From: Pseudomonas lactis
GTDB lineage: Bacteria; Pseudomonadota; Gammaproteobacteria; Pseudomonadales; Pseudomonadaceae
Direction of reading: 5' to 3'
NCBI RefSeq assembly: GCF_001439845.1
Contig: NZ_JYLO01000010.1
Span: forward strand, 124,001-188,000
Length of the DNA stretch: 64,000 nucleotides
Shown: positions 24,381-33,400 of the stretch, in pieces
Layout of the letters: every line of letters starts with the position of its first letter
Numbering within the stretch: position 1 is the stretch's first letter
Program-made: the position numbers and the translations under genes
Notes under the pieces: generated by a model
What the model was told of the DNA's origin: nothing
The model's database searches: none
The model's input: only the letters and a program-made list of their open reading frames with translations

Positions 24381-24989
24381 TTAGCGGCGAATGACGCCGA
24401 CACTCAAGCCTTCGATCACCAGGTCCTGGTCTTTCAGGTTGACTTCGATCGGGGCAAACTCAGGGTTTTCGGCCAGGAGCCAGACCTTGCTGCCTTCGCG
24501 TTTGAAGCGTTTGACCGTGACCTCGTCGCCGATACGGGCCACGACGATCTGGCCATTGCGAGCTTCGCGGGTGGTATGGACCGCCAGCAGGTCACCGTCA
24601 AAGATGCCCACGTCCTTCATGCTCATGCCGTGAACGCGCAACAGGTAGTCGGCGCGGGGATGGAAGAAGGTCGGGTTGATGTTGCAGGATTCCTCGACGT
24701 GCTGCTGCGCCAGGATCGGCGCACCTGCGGCGACGCGGCCGATGATCGGCAATGTCGACTCGTCGGCCTTGGCTTCGAAGCCAGGGATACGAATACCCCG
24801 CGAAGCACCTGGGGTCATCTCGATCGCACCTTTGCGAGCGAGGGCCTTGAGGTGTTCCTCGGCGGCGTTCGGGGATTTGAACCCCAGCTCCAGGGCAATC
24901 TCCGCACGGGTAGGCGGGTAACCATTGTCATCAAGGCAGCGCTTGATAAAAGCCAGAATCTCAGCTTGGCGTGGCGTCAGTTTTAGCAT
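24381..24989 (-). CDS. lexA: LexA repressor
   Basis: A 202-aa SOS repressor-protease. The N-terminal winged helix (residues 1-70, KLTPRQAEILAFIKRCL) binds LexA boxes. The self-cleavage bond is Ala88-Gly89 (RVAAGAP) and the Ser/Lys dyad is Ser123 (HGMSMKD) and Lys160. All residues needed for RecA-stimulated autocleavage are present. It heads the lexA-sulA operon and is autoregulated by two LexA boxes immediately upstream. Confidence 0.98.
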   Translation of the reverse strand: MLKLTPRQAEILAFIKRCLDDNGYPPTRAEIALELGFKSPNAAEEHLKALARKGAIEMTPGASRGIRIPGFEAKADESTLPIIGRVAAGAPILAQQHVEESCNINPTFFHPRADYLLRVHGMSMKDVGIFDGDLLAVHTTREARNGQIVVARIGDEVTVKRFKREGSKVWLLAENPEFAPIEVNLKDQDLVIEGLSVGVIRR

Positions 24990-24999
24990 GTTGATCGCT

Positions 25000-25034
25000 C
25001 TGTCTTTTTATACAGTGACTGGGATTATATACAG
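25000..25034 (-). promoter_or_regulatory. Two tandem LexA boxes
   Basis: Both match the CTG-N10-CAG consensus: CTGTCTTTTTATACAG (25000-25015) and CTGGGATTATATACAG (25019-25034). They lie 10-45 bases upstream of the lexA start, spaced 19 bases centre to centre, on the same helix face to within about two bases. This directly predicts SOS autoregulation of lexA-sulA. Confidence 0.93.
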
Positions 25035-25193
25035 TGAACTGCGCTTGGCAATCATCCTTTTTAGCGGCTCCGCTGGACGGTCATCCGTCAGCCGTCCTAC
25101 ACAGCAGATGCGGCGCTGCCTACAGAGCTGCGAGGATGTGATTAAATAGCGATGAAACAGATGACCGACCAGCCGCAAAGCGGACCTGCAGGC

Positions 25194-25237
25194 TTGACAA
25201 GACACACTCTGAAACGTATGTTTCAAACAAGTGTTTG
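25194..25237 (+). promoter_or_regulatory. psrA promoter with two abutting PsrA palindromes
   Basis: A -35 TTGACA (25194-25199) and -10 TATGTT (25217-25222) with a 17-base spacer are overlaid by GAAACGTATGTTTC (25211-25224) and CAAACAAGTGTTTG (25224-25237). Both are perfect palindromes matching the known PsrA motif (G/C)AAAC-N4-GTTT(G/C), sharing one base. This predicts autorepression, relieved by long-chain fatty acids. Confidence 0.9.
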
Positions 25238-25252
25238 TCAGGCGGAGTAGCC

Positions 25253-25960
25253 ATGGCCCAGTCGGAAACCGTTGAACGCATTCTCGATGCTGCCGAGCAA
25301 TTGTTCGCGGAAAAAGGATTTGCTGAAACTTCATTGCGGCTGATCACCAGCAAGGCTGGGGTCAACCTGGCTGCTGTGAACTATCATTTCGGCTCGAAAA
25401 AGGCCCTGATCCAGGCGGTATTCTCACGCTTTCTGGGCCCGTTCTGCGCAAGCCTCGACCGTGAGCTGGAACGCCGCCAGGCCAAGGCCGATCACAAGCC
25501 CAGCCTGGAAGAGCTGCTGGAAATCCTGGTGGAGCAAGCGTTGGTTGTGCAGCCTCGCAGTGGCAACGACCTGTCGATCTTCATGCGCCTGTTGGGCCTG
25601 GCGTTCAGCCAGAGCCAGGGCCACTTGCGCCGTTACCTGGAAGACATGTACGGCAAGGTGTTCCGCCGCTATATGCTGCTGGTCAACGAAGCGGCCCCGC
25701 GTATTCCGCCTATCGAACTGTTCTGGCGCGTGCATTTCATGCTCGGCGCCGCAGCCTTCAGCATGTCTGGTATCAAAGCGTTGCGGGCAATTGCCGAGAC
25801 CGATTTCGGCGTAAACACTTCCATCGAGCAAGTCATGCGCTTGATGGTGCCGTTCCTCGCCGCTGGCATGCGCGCCGAAACCGGCGTCAGCGATCCGGCC
25901 ATGGCCGCCGCCCAGTTACGCCCACGCAGCAAAACCGTACCGGTCGCCGCCAAGGTTTGA
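25253..25960 (+). CDS. psrA: TetR-family fatty-acid-responsive regulator PsrA
   Basis: A 235-aa TetR regulator. The N-terminal HTH reads VERILDAAEQLFAEKGFAETSLRLITSKAGVNLAAVNYHFGSK. In pseudomonads PsrA represses fadBA and itself and activates rpoS, with long-chain fatty acids as ligand. The chosen ATG at 25253 follows AGGCGGAG; a start six codons upstream is possible but lies inside the operator. Position next to lexA and presence of its own operators support the name strongly. Confidence 0.95.
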   Translation: MAQSETVERILDAAEQLFAEKGFAETSLRLITSKAGVNLAAVNYHFGSKKALIQAVFSRFLGPFCASLDRELERRQAKADHKPSLEELLEILVEQALVVQPRSGNDLSIFMRLLGLAFSQSQGHLRRYLEDMYGKVFRRYMLLVNEAAPRIPPIELFWRVHFMLGAAAFSMSGIKALRAIAETDFGVNTSIEQVMRLMVPFLAAGMRAETGVSDPAMAAAQLRPRSKTVPVAAKV

Positions 25961-26030
25961 TCGCTGCGGGTGGGCGCGGCCGCTTGCATCCGCTAAGCTA
26001 GCCGCCATGCCGATTTCAGCTATTTATTCG

Positions 26031-26072
26031 CAACCCGTCGTCCTTACCGTGCCTGGCAAGGACGACGGGTTG
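26031..26072. promoter_or_regulatory. Perfect 15-bp inverted repeat between psrA and nagZ
   Basis: CAACCCGTCGTCCTT (26031-26045) pairs exactly with AAGGACGACGGGTTG (26058-26072) around a 12-base loop with GCC/GGC inside. No T run follows, so it is not a classical terminator. It ends 24 bases before the nagZ start, just ahead of its RBS. Confidence 0.7.
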
Positions 26073-26095
26073 TGTGCGTTATTTAAGGAAGGTTT

Positions 26096-27106
26096 ATGAC
26101 TGCTGCCCTGCAAGGTTCTTTGATGGTCGACGTCGCCGGTACCTGGCTCACGGCCGAGGATCGTCACCTGTTGCGCCAACCGGAAGTGGGCGGCCTGATC
26201 ATTTTTGCGCGCAATATCGAGCACCCGCGCCAGGTTCGCGAGTTGAGCGCAGCCATTCGCGCAGTGCGTCCGGATTTGCTGCTGGCCGTGGACCAGGAGG
26301 GCGGCCGCGTGCAGCGTCTGCGCCAAGGCTTCGTGCGCCTGCCGGCCATGCGTGCGCTGGCGGATAACCCCAACGCCGAATACCTGGCCGAACAATGCGG
26401 TTGGATCATGGCCACCGAAGTGCTTGCGGTGGGCCTGGACCTGAGTTTTGCCCCAGTGCTGGACCTCGACTACCAACGCAGCGCCGTGGTCGGCACCCGC
26501 TCCTTTGAAGGTGACCCCGAGCGCGCTGCCGTGCTCGCCGGTGCCTTTATCCGCGGTATGAACAGCGCCGGCATGGCCGCCACCGGCAAGCACTTCCCTG
26601 GCCACGGTTGGGCCGAGGCCGATTCCCACGTCGCCATTCCCAACGACGAGCGCAGCCTGGAACAGATTCGCGCCAATGACCTAGTGCCTTTCGCACGCCT
26701 GAGCAAGCAACTGGCCGCCGTGATGCCGGCGCACGTCATCTACCCGCAGGTCGATGCCCAGCCTGCTGGTTTTTCGCGTCGCTGGTTGCAGGACATTCTG
26801 CGCGGTGAGTTGCAGTTCGACGGGGTGATCTTCAGCGATGACCTGTCCATGGCCGGCGCCCATGTGGTCGGCGATGCGGCCAGTCGTATCGAAGCAGCGC
26901 TGACCGCCGGTTGTGACATGGGCTTGGTGTGCAATGACCGTGCGGCAGCCGAGCTGGCGCTCAGTGCAGCGCAGCGGATGAAGGTCACGCCCTCGGCGCG
27001 GATTGCACGTATGCGTGGGCAGGCGGTTGCCTCGACGGACTATAAGCATGACCCGCGTTGGCTGACAGCGCTTACTGCGTTGCGGGATGCGCAGTTGATC
27101 GGCTGA
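26096..27106 (+). CDS. nagZ: Beta-N-acetylhexosaminidase NagZ (GH3)
   Basis: A 336-aa cytoplasmic glycoside hydrolase that removes GlcNAc from anhydromuropeptides in peptidoglycan recycling and thereby influences AmpC induction. GH3 landmarks are LAVDQEGGRVQRL, KHFPGHG (His near 170 on the flexible loop), and the nucleophile Asp near 248 in FSDDLSMAGA. Length equals other NagZ proteins. AAGGAAGGTTT precedes the ATG. A strong hairpin lies immediately upstream. Confidence 0.97.
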   Translation: MTAALQGSLMVDVAGTWLTAEDRHLLRQPEVGGLIIFARNIEHPRQVRELSAAIRAVRPDLLLAVDQEGGRVQRLRQGFVRLPAMRALADNPNAEYLAEQCGWIMATEVLAVGLDLSFAPVLDLDYQRSAVVGTRSFEGDPERAAVLAGAFIRGMNSAGMAATGKHFPGHGWAEADSHVAIPNDERSLEQIRANDLVPFARLSKQLAAVMPAHVIYPQVDAQPAGFSRRWLQDILRGELQFDGVIFSDDLSMAGAHVVGDAASRIEAALTAGCDMGLVCNDRAAAELALSAAQRMKVTPSARIARMRGQAVASTDYKHDPRWLTALTALRDAQLIG

Positions 27107-27121
27107 AGACCGCGGCGCGGC

Positions 27122-27200
27122 CATCGCAGGCAAGCCAGCTCCCACATTTTGATTTGTGAATACATTCAAGTGTGGGAGCGGGCTTGCTCGCGAAGGCGGC
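27122..27200. repeat. Outward-facing REP pair of two subtypes
   Basis: TCGCAGGCAAGCCAGCTCCCAC followed by GTGGGAGCGGGCTTGCTCGC: the heads point away from each other, opposite to the usual REPIN arrangement, and belong to two subtypes. This looks like the junction of two elements. Confidence 0.8.
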
Positions 27201-27207
27201 CTAACAG

Positions 27208-29898
27208 TCAGCGCTTCTCTTGCTTGTTGGGCAACGGCGCAAACAACGCCTCAATCTCATCATTGCCCAACTGCCAGTCCCCAGTCGTCCGCCCATCCAG
27301 CACGCCCGCCGCCAGATCGGACTTCTCCTTCTGCAAGTGCTGAATTTTCTCCTCCACCGTGCCTCGGGCAATCATCTTGTACACAAACACCGGCTTTTCC
27401 TGCCCGATGCGGTACGCACGGTCGGTGGCCTGGTTTTCCGTGGCCGGGTTCCACCAGGGGTCATAGTGGATAACCGTGTCGGCTTCGGTCAGGTTCAAAC
27501 CTACGCCACCGGCTTTCAGGCTGATCAAAAAGATCTGCAGCTTGCCGCTCTGGAAGTCTTTCACCGGTGTACGTCGATCCCGGGTCTGGCCGGTCAACAG
27601 AGCGTAAGCAATCCCGCGTTTTTTCAGCTCAGCCTCGATCAGGCTCAGCATCGAGGTGAACTGTGAGAACAGCAGGATCCGGCGGCCCTCGGCAAACAGC
27701 TCGTCGAGCATGTCCATCAGGCTGTCGAGCTTGCCCGAGCTGCTGCCACGGGCGGGCAGGGTAGCGTCGTTGACCAGCCGCAGGTCGCAGCACACCTGGC
27801 GCAGTTTCAGCAGCGCTTCAAGGATGATGATCTGGCTGCGGGCCACGCCTTTGCGGGTGATTTCGTCGCGGACCTTTTTATCCATGGCCAGGCGCATGGT
27901 TTCGTACACGTCGCGCTGGGCCTCGTTGAGGTCGACCCAGTGGATAATCTCGGTCTTGGGCGGCAGTTCGGTTGCCACTTGCTCCTTGGTACGGCGCAGC
28001 AGGAAGGGTTTGATCCTGCCGTTGAGGTGCTGCAATCGCACCTCGCTGGCGCGTTTTTCAATCGGCACGCGGTAATCACGGTTGAAACTCTTCACGTCGC
28101 CCAGCCAACCCGGCAGCAGGAAGTGGAACAGCGACCACAGCTCGCCCAAGTGGTTTTCCAAGGGCGTGCCGCTCAGGCACAGGCGCTGGCGGGCATTCAG
28201 CTCGCGCGCGGCCTGGGCCGCCTTGCTGGACGGGTTCTTGATGTACTGCGCTTCATCCAGGATCAAGACGTGCAAGGGCAGGGCGGCGAGCTGTTCGATG
28301 TCCTTGGGCAGCAGGGCGTAGGTGGTCAGCAGCAGGTCGTAGTCATTCAGGTTGGCGAAATGTTTCTTACGCCCCGCGCCATAAAGTGCCTGCACTCTCA
28401 GCTGCGGGGTGAAGTGCGCAGCCTCATCGAGCCAATTCGGGATCAGGCTGGTAGGCATCACGACCATGCACGGCCGATCAAGGCGCCCGGCGATTTTCTC
28501 GGTAAGAATATGCGCCAGGGTTTGCAGGGTTTTACCCAGGCCCATGTCATCCGCGAGTATCCCACCCACCTCCAGTTGGCGCAGTGACTGCATCCAGCTC
28601 AAGCCTTCCAGCTGATAGGGGCGCAAGGTCGCATTCAAGCCTTCAGGCGCCGCGCAGGTGAAATCCTTGATATCGCGCAGGCGCTGGGCGAAGTTGCGGA
28701 TCTTCTCGCCGCCTTCCCATTGCAGTGGCAGGTCTTCCAGCGGGTTGAGGCGTATGGCGTCGGCCTTGGCCAGGCGCAGCGCGGTGGTGCCGGCTTCCTG
28801 CAGGTAAAACTCGCCGAGGGTCGCCAGCACCGGCTTCAAGCGGCCGTAGGGCAGCGCCACTTGCAGCGGGCCGTGGCCGTTGGGCAGGCCAGGGATGTTC
28901 ACCAGGATCAGCTCTTCATCGCGGCGCCGCGCGAGTTTCTCGGGGTTGAGAATCTCGGTGTGGGAGCGCATCAGGTTCAGCAGGATCGGCAGCAAGCTCA
29001 AACGTTCGCCGTTGACGATGATGCCCAGCTCCAGGTCGAACCAATCGCGTTCCGGCCCTTCATCGACGGTGGCATACCAGTCATCGACGGGGCTGAGGTC
29101 AAAGCCGAAGTCTTCATCGATCTGCAGCTCCCAGCCTTCGGCGCGTAAGGTGGGCGACACATTGAGGGTGAAGTTCAGCCAGGCGCTGTCATTGACCATC
29201 TCGAACAGCTCGCCGGCACTTTCCGGCAGGGCCTTGCTCTGGCGCGTGGCGATCTTGAAACCAAGCAGGCGCAGGTGTTCGCGATAGGCTTGTTCTTGCT
29301 CGGGATGGCGCTTGATCCGCAGGCTCTGCGTCTCCTGGCGCACAATGATGTCGGCATTCTTTTGCCCGCTGACATAGTTGCCCAGGTAGTTGAACGACAA
29401 CGCCGCACGGTGCTGGATATAGCGCTGCATCTTGCCGTTGCGCGGCTCGAACGCGCTGAACTCCACGCTGGCCAGCCACAGGCGTGGCACCGGTTGCACG
29501 TCGTCCATCACCACCTGGGGCAGGACCACGCGGTTATCCAGCACTGCCTGGAGCTTTTCCAGCAGTTGCGCATCCTGGGCCGCTGCCGGGTAGGCCAGGG
29601 TTTCCTGGACCTTGAGCAGCACCGCCGCGATGTGTTTGCAGTTGGTGTGCACCGGGCACGTGCAGCGGCTGTCCACCAGGATCAGCAGGCCCTTGGCCGA
29701 TTCGCGCAGTGAGATGGTCTGGCGGTAAACGTTGCCGCCCGAGCCTTCGCAACTGGCGGTGATGGTGCTGTCGCCGCACTCGACGATGCGCACGCGGTTT
29801 TCCAGGGCGTAGCGCCGCCCGCGCTCAAGGCTTTGCTCTTTGAAGCGGTTGGCCCACGAAGGGGCCAGGGGTTTGGTCAACGACGACGTCAGGGGCAT
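27208..29898 (-). CDS. SNF2-type DEAD/DEAH-box helicase with SWIM zinc finger
   Basis: An 896-aa ATP-dependent translocase. A SWIM zinc finger lies at the N-terminus (Cys79, Cys81, Cys87, His89 in CTCPVHTNCKH). The SNF2 core follows: Walker A DDMGLGKTLQT with Lys456, DEAQ box near 548-551 (LDEAQYIKNP), and motifs V/VI LKAGGVGLNLTEADTV and QATDRAYRIGQ. These proteins remodel nucleoprotein complexes; the exact substrate is unknown. It is the last gene of mfd-csiV-helicase, nine bases after csiV, suggesting a transcription/repair link. Confidence 0.9.
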   Translation of the reverse strand: MPLTSSLTKPLAPSWANRFKEQSLERGRRYALENRVRIVECGDSTITASCEGSGGNVYRQTISLRESAKGLLILVDSRCTCPVHTNCKHIAAVLLKVQETLAYPAAAQDAQLLEKLQAVLDNRVVLPQVVMDDVQPVPRLWLASVEFSAFEPRNGKMQRYIQHRAALSFNYLGNYVSGQKNADIIVRQETQSLRIKRHPEQEQAYREHLRLLGFKIATRQSKALPESAGELFEMVNDSAWLNFTLNVSPTLRAEGWELQIDEDFGFDLSPVDDWYATVDEGPERDWFDLELGIIVNGERLSLLPILLNLMRSHTEILNPEKLARRRDEELILVNIPGLPNGHGPLQVALPYGRLKPVLATLGEFYLQEAGTTALRLAKADAIRLNPLEDLPLQWEGGEKIRNFAQRLRDIKDFTCAAPEGLNATLRPYQLEGLSWMQSLRQLEVGGILADDMGLGKTLQTLAHILTEKIAGRLDRPCMVVMPTSLIPNWLDEAAHFTPQLRVQALYGAGRKKHFANLNDYDLLLTTYALLPKDIEQLAALPLHVLILDEAQYIKNPSSKAAQAARELNARQRLCLSGTPLENHLGELWSLFHFLLPGWLGDVKSFNRDYRVPIEKRASEVRLQHLNGRIKPFLLRRTKEQVATELPPKTEIIHWVDLNEAQRDVYETMRLAMDKKVRDEITRKGVARSQIIILEALLKLRQVCCDLRLVNDATLPARGSSSGKLDSLMDMLDELFAEGRRILLFSQFTSMLSLIEAELKKRGIAYALLTGQTRDRRTPVKDFQSGKLQIFLISLKAGGVGLNLTEADTVIHYDPWWNPATENQATDRAYRIGQEKPVFVYKMIARGTVEEKIQHLQKEKSDLAAGVLDGRTTGDWQLGNDEIEALFAPLPNKQEKR

Positions 29899-29907
29899 GG
29901 CGCGCAA

Positions 29908-30474
29908 TCAGTCCTGAAGGTCGGGCGGTGGTGCGCTGGGTGGCTTGGCGGTCAGCGAGGTGATCTTGATCAGCAGCGCCAGGTGGCCGCCGTCCAGGTA
30001 GTTGAGCTGGTTGTTCTTGGTGCGCACGTCTTTCTGGCTCAAGTGTTCGCTGTTAATCACGCTGCCGTTGCCGTCGAACTGGTTGATCCAGAAATCCGCG
30101 TCGATATCGGTAAAGCGCCCCAGTTGCAGGCTCAACACCCCTTCGATAGGGAACTGGCCGAATTGCTCCTGGCCATCGGTGATCGCCACCTTCACCGGTT
30201 GCTCGCCCAGGTTCTGTTCCCAGGCTTTGTGGGCGAGCACCGTGTAGTTGGCGTCGGCGCGCAGCTTGTCGACGATATTACCCAGGCGCGGCGGGCTCAT
30301 TCGCTCACCCAGGCGCGGCGCGCCCGCATCCCAGTTTTCCGGGGCGGCGCGGCTGTTGATCACCGGTTCCGCATTCTGGCGCACCAGGATCATTTCCACC
30401 TGATACAGGCTGTCGGCAAAGGCCGAAGGTGCGAGTACCACCAACAACAGGCTCAAAATGCGGAACACGCGCAT
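29908..30474 (-). CDS. CsiV-family periplasmic protein
   Basis: A 188-aa exported protein. Residues 1-20 form a Sec signal peptide (MRVFRILSLLLVVLAPSAFA). The mature part starts DSLYQVEMILVRQ and has the family's C-terminal YLDGGHLALLIKITSL segment. I recognise the CsiV/peptidoglycan-binding-like family; its role in Pseudomonas is unknown. TTTAAGGACGCCCCC precedes the ATG. It lies 10 bases after mfd and nine before the helicase gene, so all three are probably cotranscribed. Confidence 0.8.
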   Translation of the reverse strand: MRVFRILSLLLVVLAPSAFADSLYQVEMILVRQNAEPVINSRAAPENWDAGAPRLGERMSPPRLGNIVDKLRADANYTVLAHKAWEQNLGEQPVKVAITDGQEQFGQFPIEGVLSLQLGRFTDIDADFWINQFDGNGSVINSEHLSQKDVRTKNNQLNYLDGGHLALLIKITSLTAKPPSAPPPDLQD

Positions 30475-30484
30475 GGGGGCGTCC

Positions 30485-33400
30485 TTAAACGGATTTCGGA
30501 ATGAGGCGTTCAAACAGCGCCTCCAAGGTGTTGAAGCGTTCTTCGGCACGTTCCATCGGCACCATGAACTTGAACAGCGTAGCCCCTTCGAACTTGTAGC
30601 GGTTGGGCTGGCCCTGGATCAGCTTGATCAGCACCAACGGGTCGACCGGCGTCTGCGCTTCGAACTCGATACGCCCGCCTTGCGGCCCGGCGTCGACTTT
30701 CTTGATGCCCAACTGCTCGGCCTGCAACTTGAGCAGGGTGAGGCGCACCAGGTTCTTGGTCGGCTCCGGCAGCAGGCCGAAGCGGTCGATCATCTCTACC
30801 TGCAAGTCCTTGAGGCCTTCTTCGTCGGCCGCCGAGGCAATGCGCTTGTACAGGATCAACCGTGCATGCACATCCGGCAGGTAGTCTTCGGGAATCAATG
30901 CCGGCAAGCGCAGGTTGATCTCCGGGCCGCCGCCCAAGGGTTGGTCGAGGTTCGGTTGCTCGCCTTTGCGGATGGCTTTCACCGCGCGTTCGAGCATCTC
31001 CATATACAGCGTGAAACCCACCGCCTGGATCTGCCCACTCTGGCCATCGCCGAGCAACTCGCCGGCACCCCGGATTTCCAGGTCGTTGGTGGCCAGTACA
31101 AAGCCCGCGCCGAGGTCCTGGGTATTGGCGATCGCTTCCAGGCGTTTTTCCGCATCGGAAGTGATCTGCTGGCGCGGTGGTGTCAGCAGGTACGCATAAG
31201 CCTGGTGGTGACTACGCCCGACGCGGCCGCGCAGTTGGTGCAACTGCGCCAGGCCGAACTTGTCGGCACGCTCGATGATGATGGTGTTGGCGCTCGGCAC
31301 GTCGATGCCGGTCTCGATGATGGTCGAGGCGATCAGCACGTTGAAGCGCTTGTGGTAGAAGTCGCTCATCACCTGTTCGAGTTCGCGCTCGCGCATTTGC
31401 CCATGGCCGATGGCGATGCGGGCCTCCGGCACCAGTTCGGCGAGGTCGGCGGCGCATTTCTCGATGGTTTTCACATCGTTGTGCAGGTAATACACCTGGC
31501 CGCCGCGCAGCAGTTCGCGCAGCAGGGCTTCCTTGACCGTGCTCTTGTTCTGCTCCATCACGAAGGTGCGCACCGACAAACGACGCGCCGGTGGCGTGGC
31601 GATGATCGACAGGTCGCGCATGCCCGATACCGCCATGTTCAGCGTGCGCGGAATTGGCGTGGCGGTGAGGGTGAGGATGTCGACTTCACTGCGCAGGGCC
31701 TTGAGCTGTTCTTTCTGGCGCACGCCAAAGCGGTGCTCTTCGTCGATGATCACCAGGCCCAGGTTCTTGATCTTCACATCGTCCGACAGCAACTTGTGGG
31801 TGCCGATGACGATGTCGATCTTGCCCTCGGCCAGATCGGCGACGGCGGCATTCACTTCCTTGGCGGACTTGAAGCGGCTCATTACCTCCACGGTCACTGG
31901 CCAGTCGGCAAAGCGGTCGCGGAAACTGTTGTAGTGCTGCTGGGCGAGCAGGGTGGTGGGGACCAGGATCGCGACTTGGCGACCGCCGTGTACTGCAATG
32001 AAGGCTGCACGCATGGCCACTTCGGTCTTGCCAAAGCCCACGTCGCCACACACCAGGCGGTCCATCGGCTTGGGCGCGAGCATGTCGGCGCGCACCGCTT
32101 CGATGGTGGTTTGCTGGTCGGGGGTTTCTTCGAAGGCGAAGCCGGCGCTGAAGGTGGCGTAGTCGGCTTTCGGGTCGGCGAACGCATAGCCTTCGCGGGC
32201 GGCGCGACGGGCATAGATGTCGAGCAGTTCGGCGGCCACGTCGCGCACCTGTTCGGCGGCCTTGCGCTTGGCTTTCTGCCAGGTCTCGGAGCCCAGGCGG
32301 TGCAACGGCGCCAAGGCGTCGTCGCTGCCGGTGTAGCGGGCGATCAGGTGCAGGTTGGCCACCGGCACGTAGAGCTTGGCGCCCTCGGCGTATTCCAGGG
32401 TGAGGAATTCGGCGGCCTGGTTGTCGATCTCCAGGGTCTGCAGGCCCAGGTAGCGGCCCACGCCATGGTCGATATGCACCACCGGCGCGCCTTCGCGCAG
32501 CTCGGTGAGGTTTTTGATCACTGCGTCGTTGTTGGCGTCGGCGCGTTTTTCCCGGCGTCGGCGCTGCATCACGCGCTGGCCGAACAGCGGGCTTTCGGCG
32601 ATCAAGGCCAGCGCCGGGTCATCCAGCCGCAGCCCTTCGTCCAGCGGCGCGATGGTGATCGCCAGGCGCTCTTTGCTGGCGACAAAATCCGGCCAGCTGT
32701 CGAAGGTTTTTGGCCGCAGCTTCAGGCGTTCCAACAGCTCCAGCAGCACTTCGCGGCGCCCGGCGGATTCGGCGGTGAACAGTACGCGGCCGGGGAAGTC
32801 GCCGAGGAAGTTGGACAACGCTTCCAGCGGTTGCGTGGCCTTGGCCTGGATCGCCAAATCGGGCAGCGCGCTCGCCGGGAAACGCTCGCGGCCACTACCG
32901 GCGTCCACGTCCTGCTGGCTGGCGACCACACGTGGCCAGTTTTTCAGGCGCGCGAAGCAGTCTTCCACCGGCAGAAAAAGTTCAGCGGGCGGCAATAAAG
33001 GCCGGGACGGATCGACGCGGCGTTCTTCATAGCGGTTGCGCACGTCGTTCCAGAAGTTTTCCGCCGCCTGTTCGATACCCGGCAGCGAGAACACCTGGGT
33101 GTCCTGGGGCAGATAGTCGAAGAGGGTGGAAGTTTCGTCGAAGAACAACGGCAGGTAGTACTCGATACCCGCAGGCGTGATGCCGCTGCTCAAGTCCTGG
33201 AAGATCGGGCAGCGACGGAAATCCACGTCGAAGCGTTCGCGAAAGCGCGCCTTGAAGCGCGTGACCGCGTCTTTTTGCAGCGGGAACTCCCGCGCTGGCA
33301 GCAGCTTGATCGAGTCGACCTTGTCGATGGAGCGCTGGTTCTCTGGATCGAAGGTGCGCAGCGTCTCGATCTCGTCATCGAACAGGTCGATGCGGTACGG

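Noticed and set aside
30458..32998. 846-codon rightward frame antisense to mfd
   Set aside because: Codon-bias shadow of mfd; the predicted protein has no fold signature and Mfd on the other strand is unambiguous.
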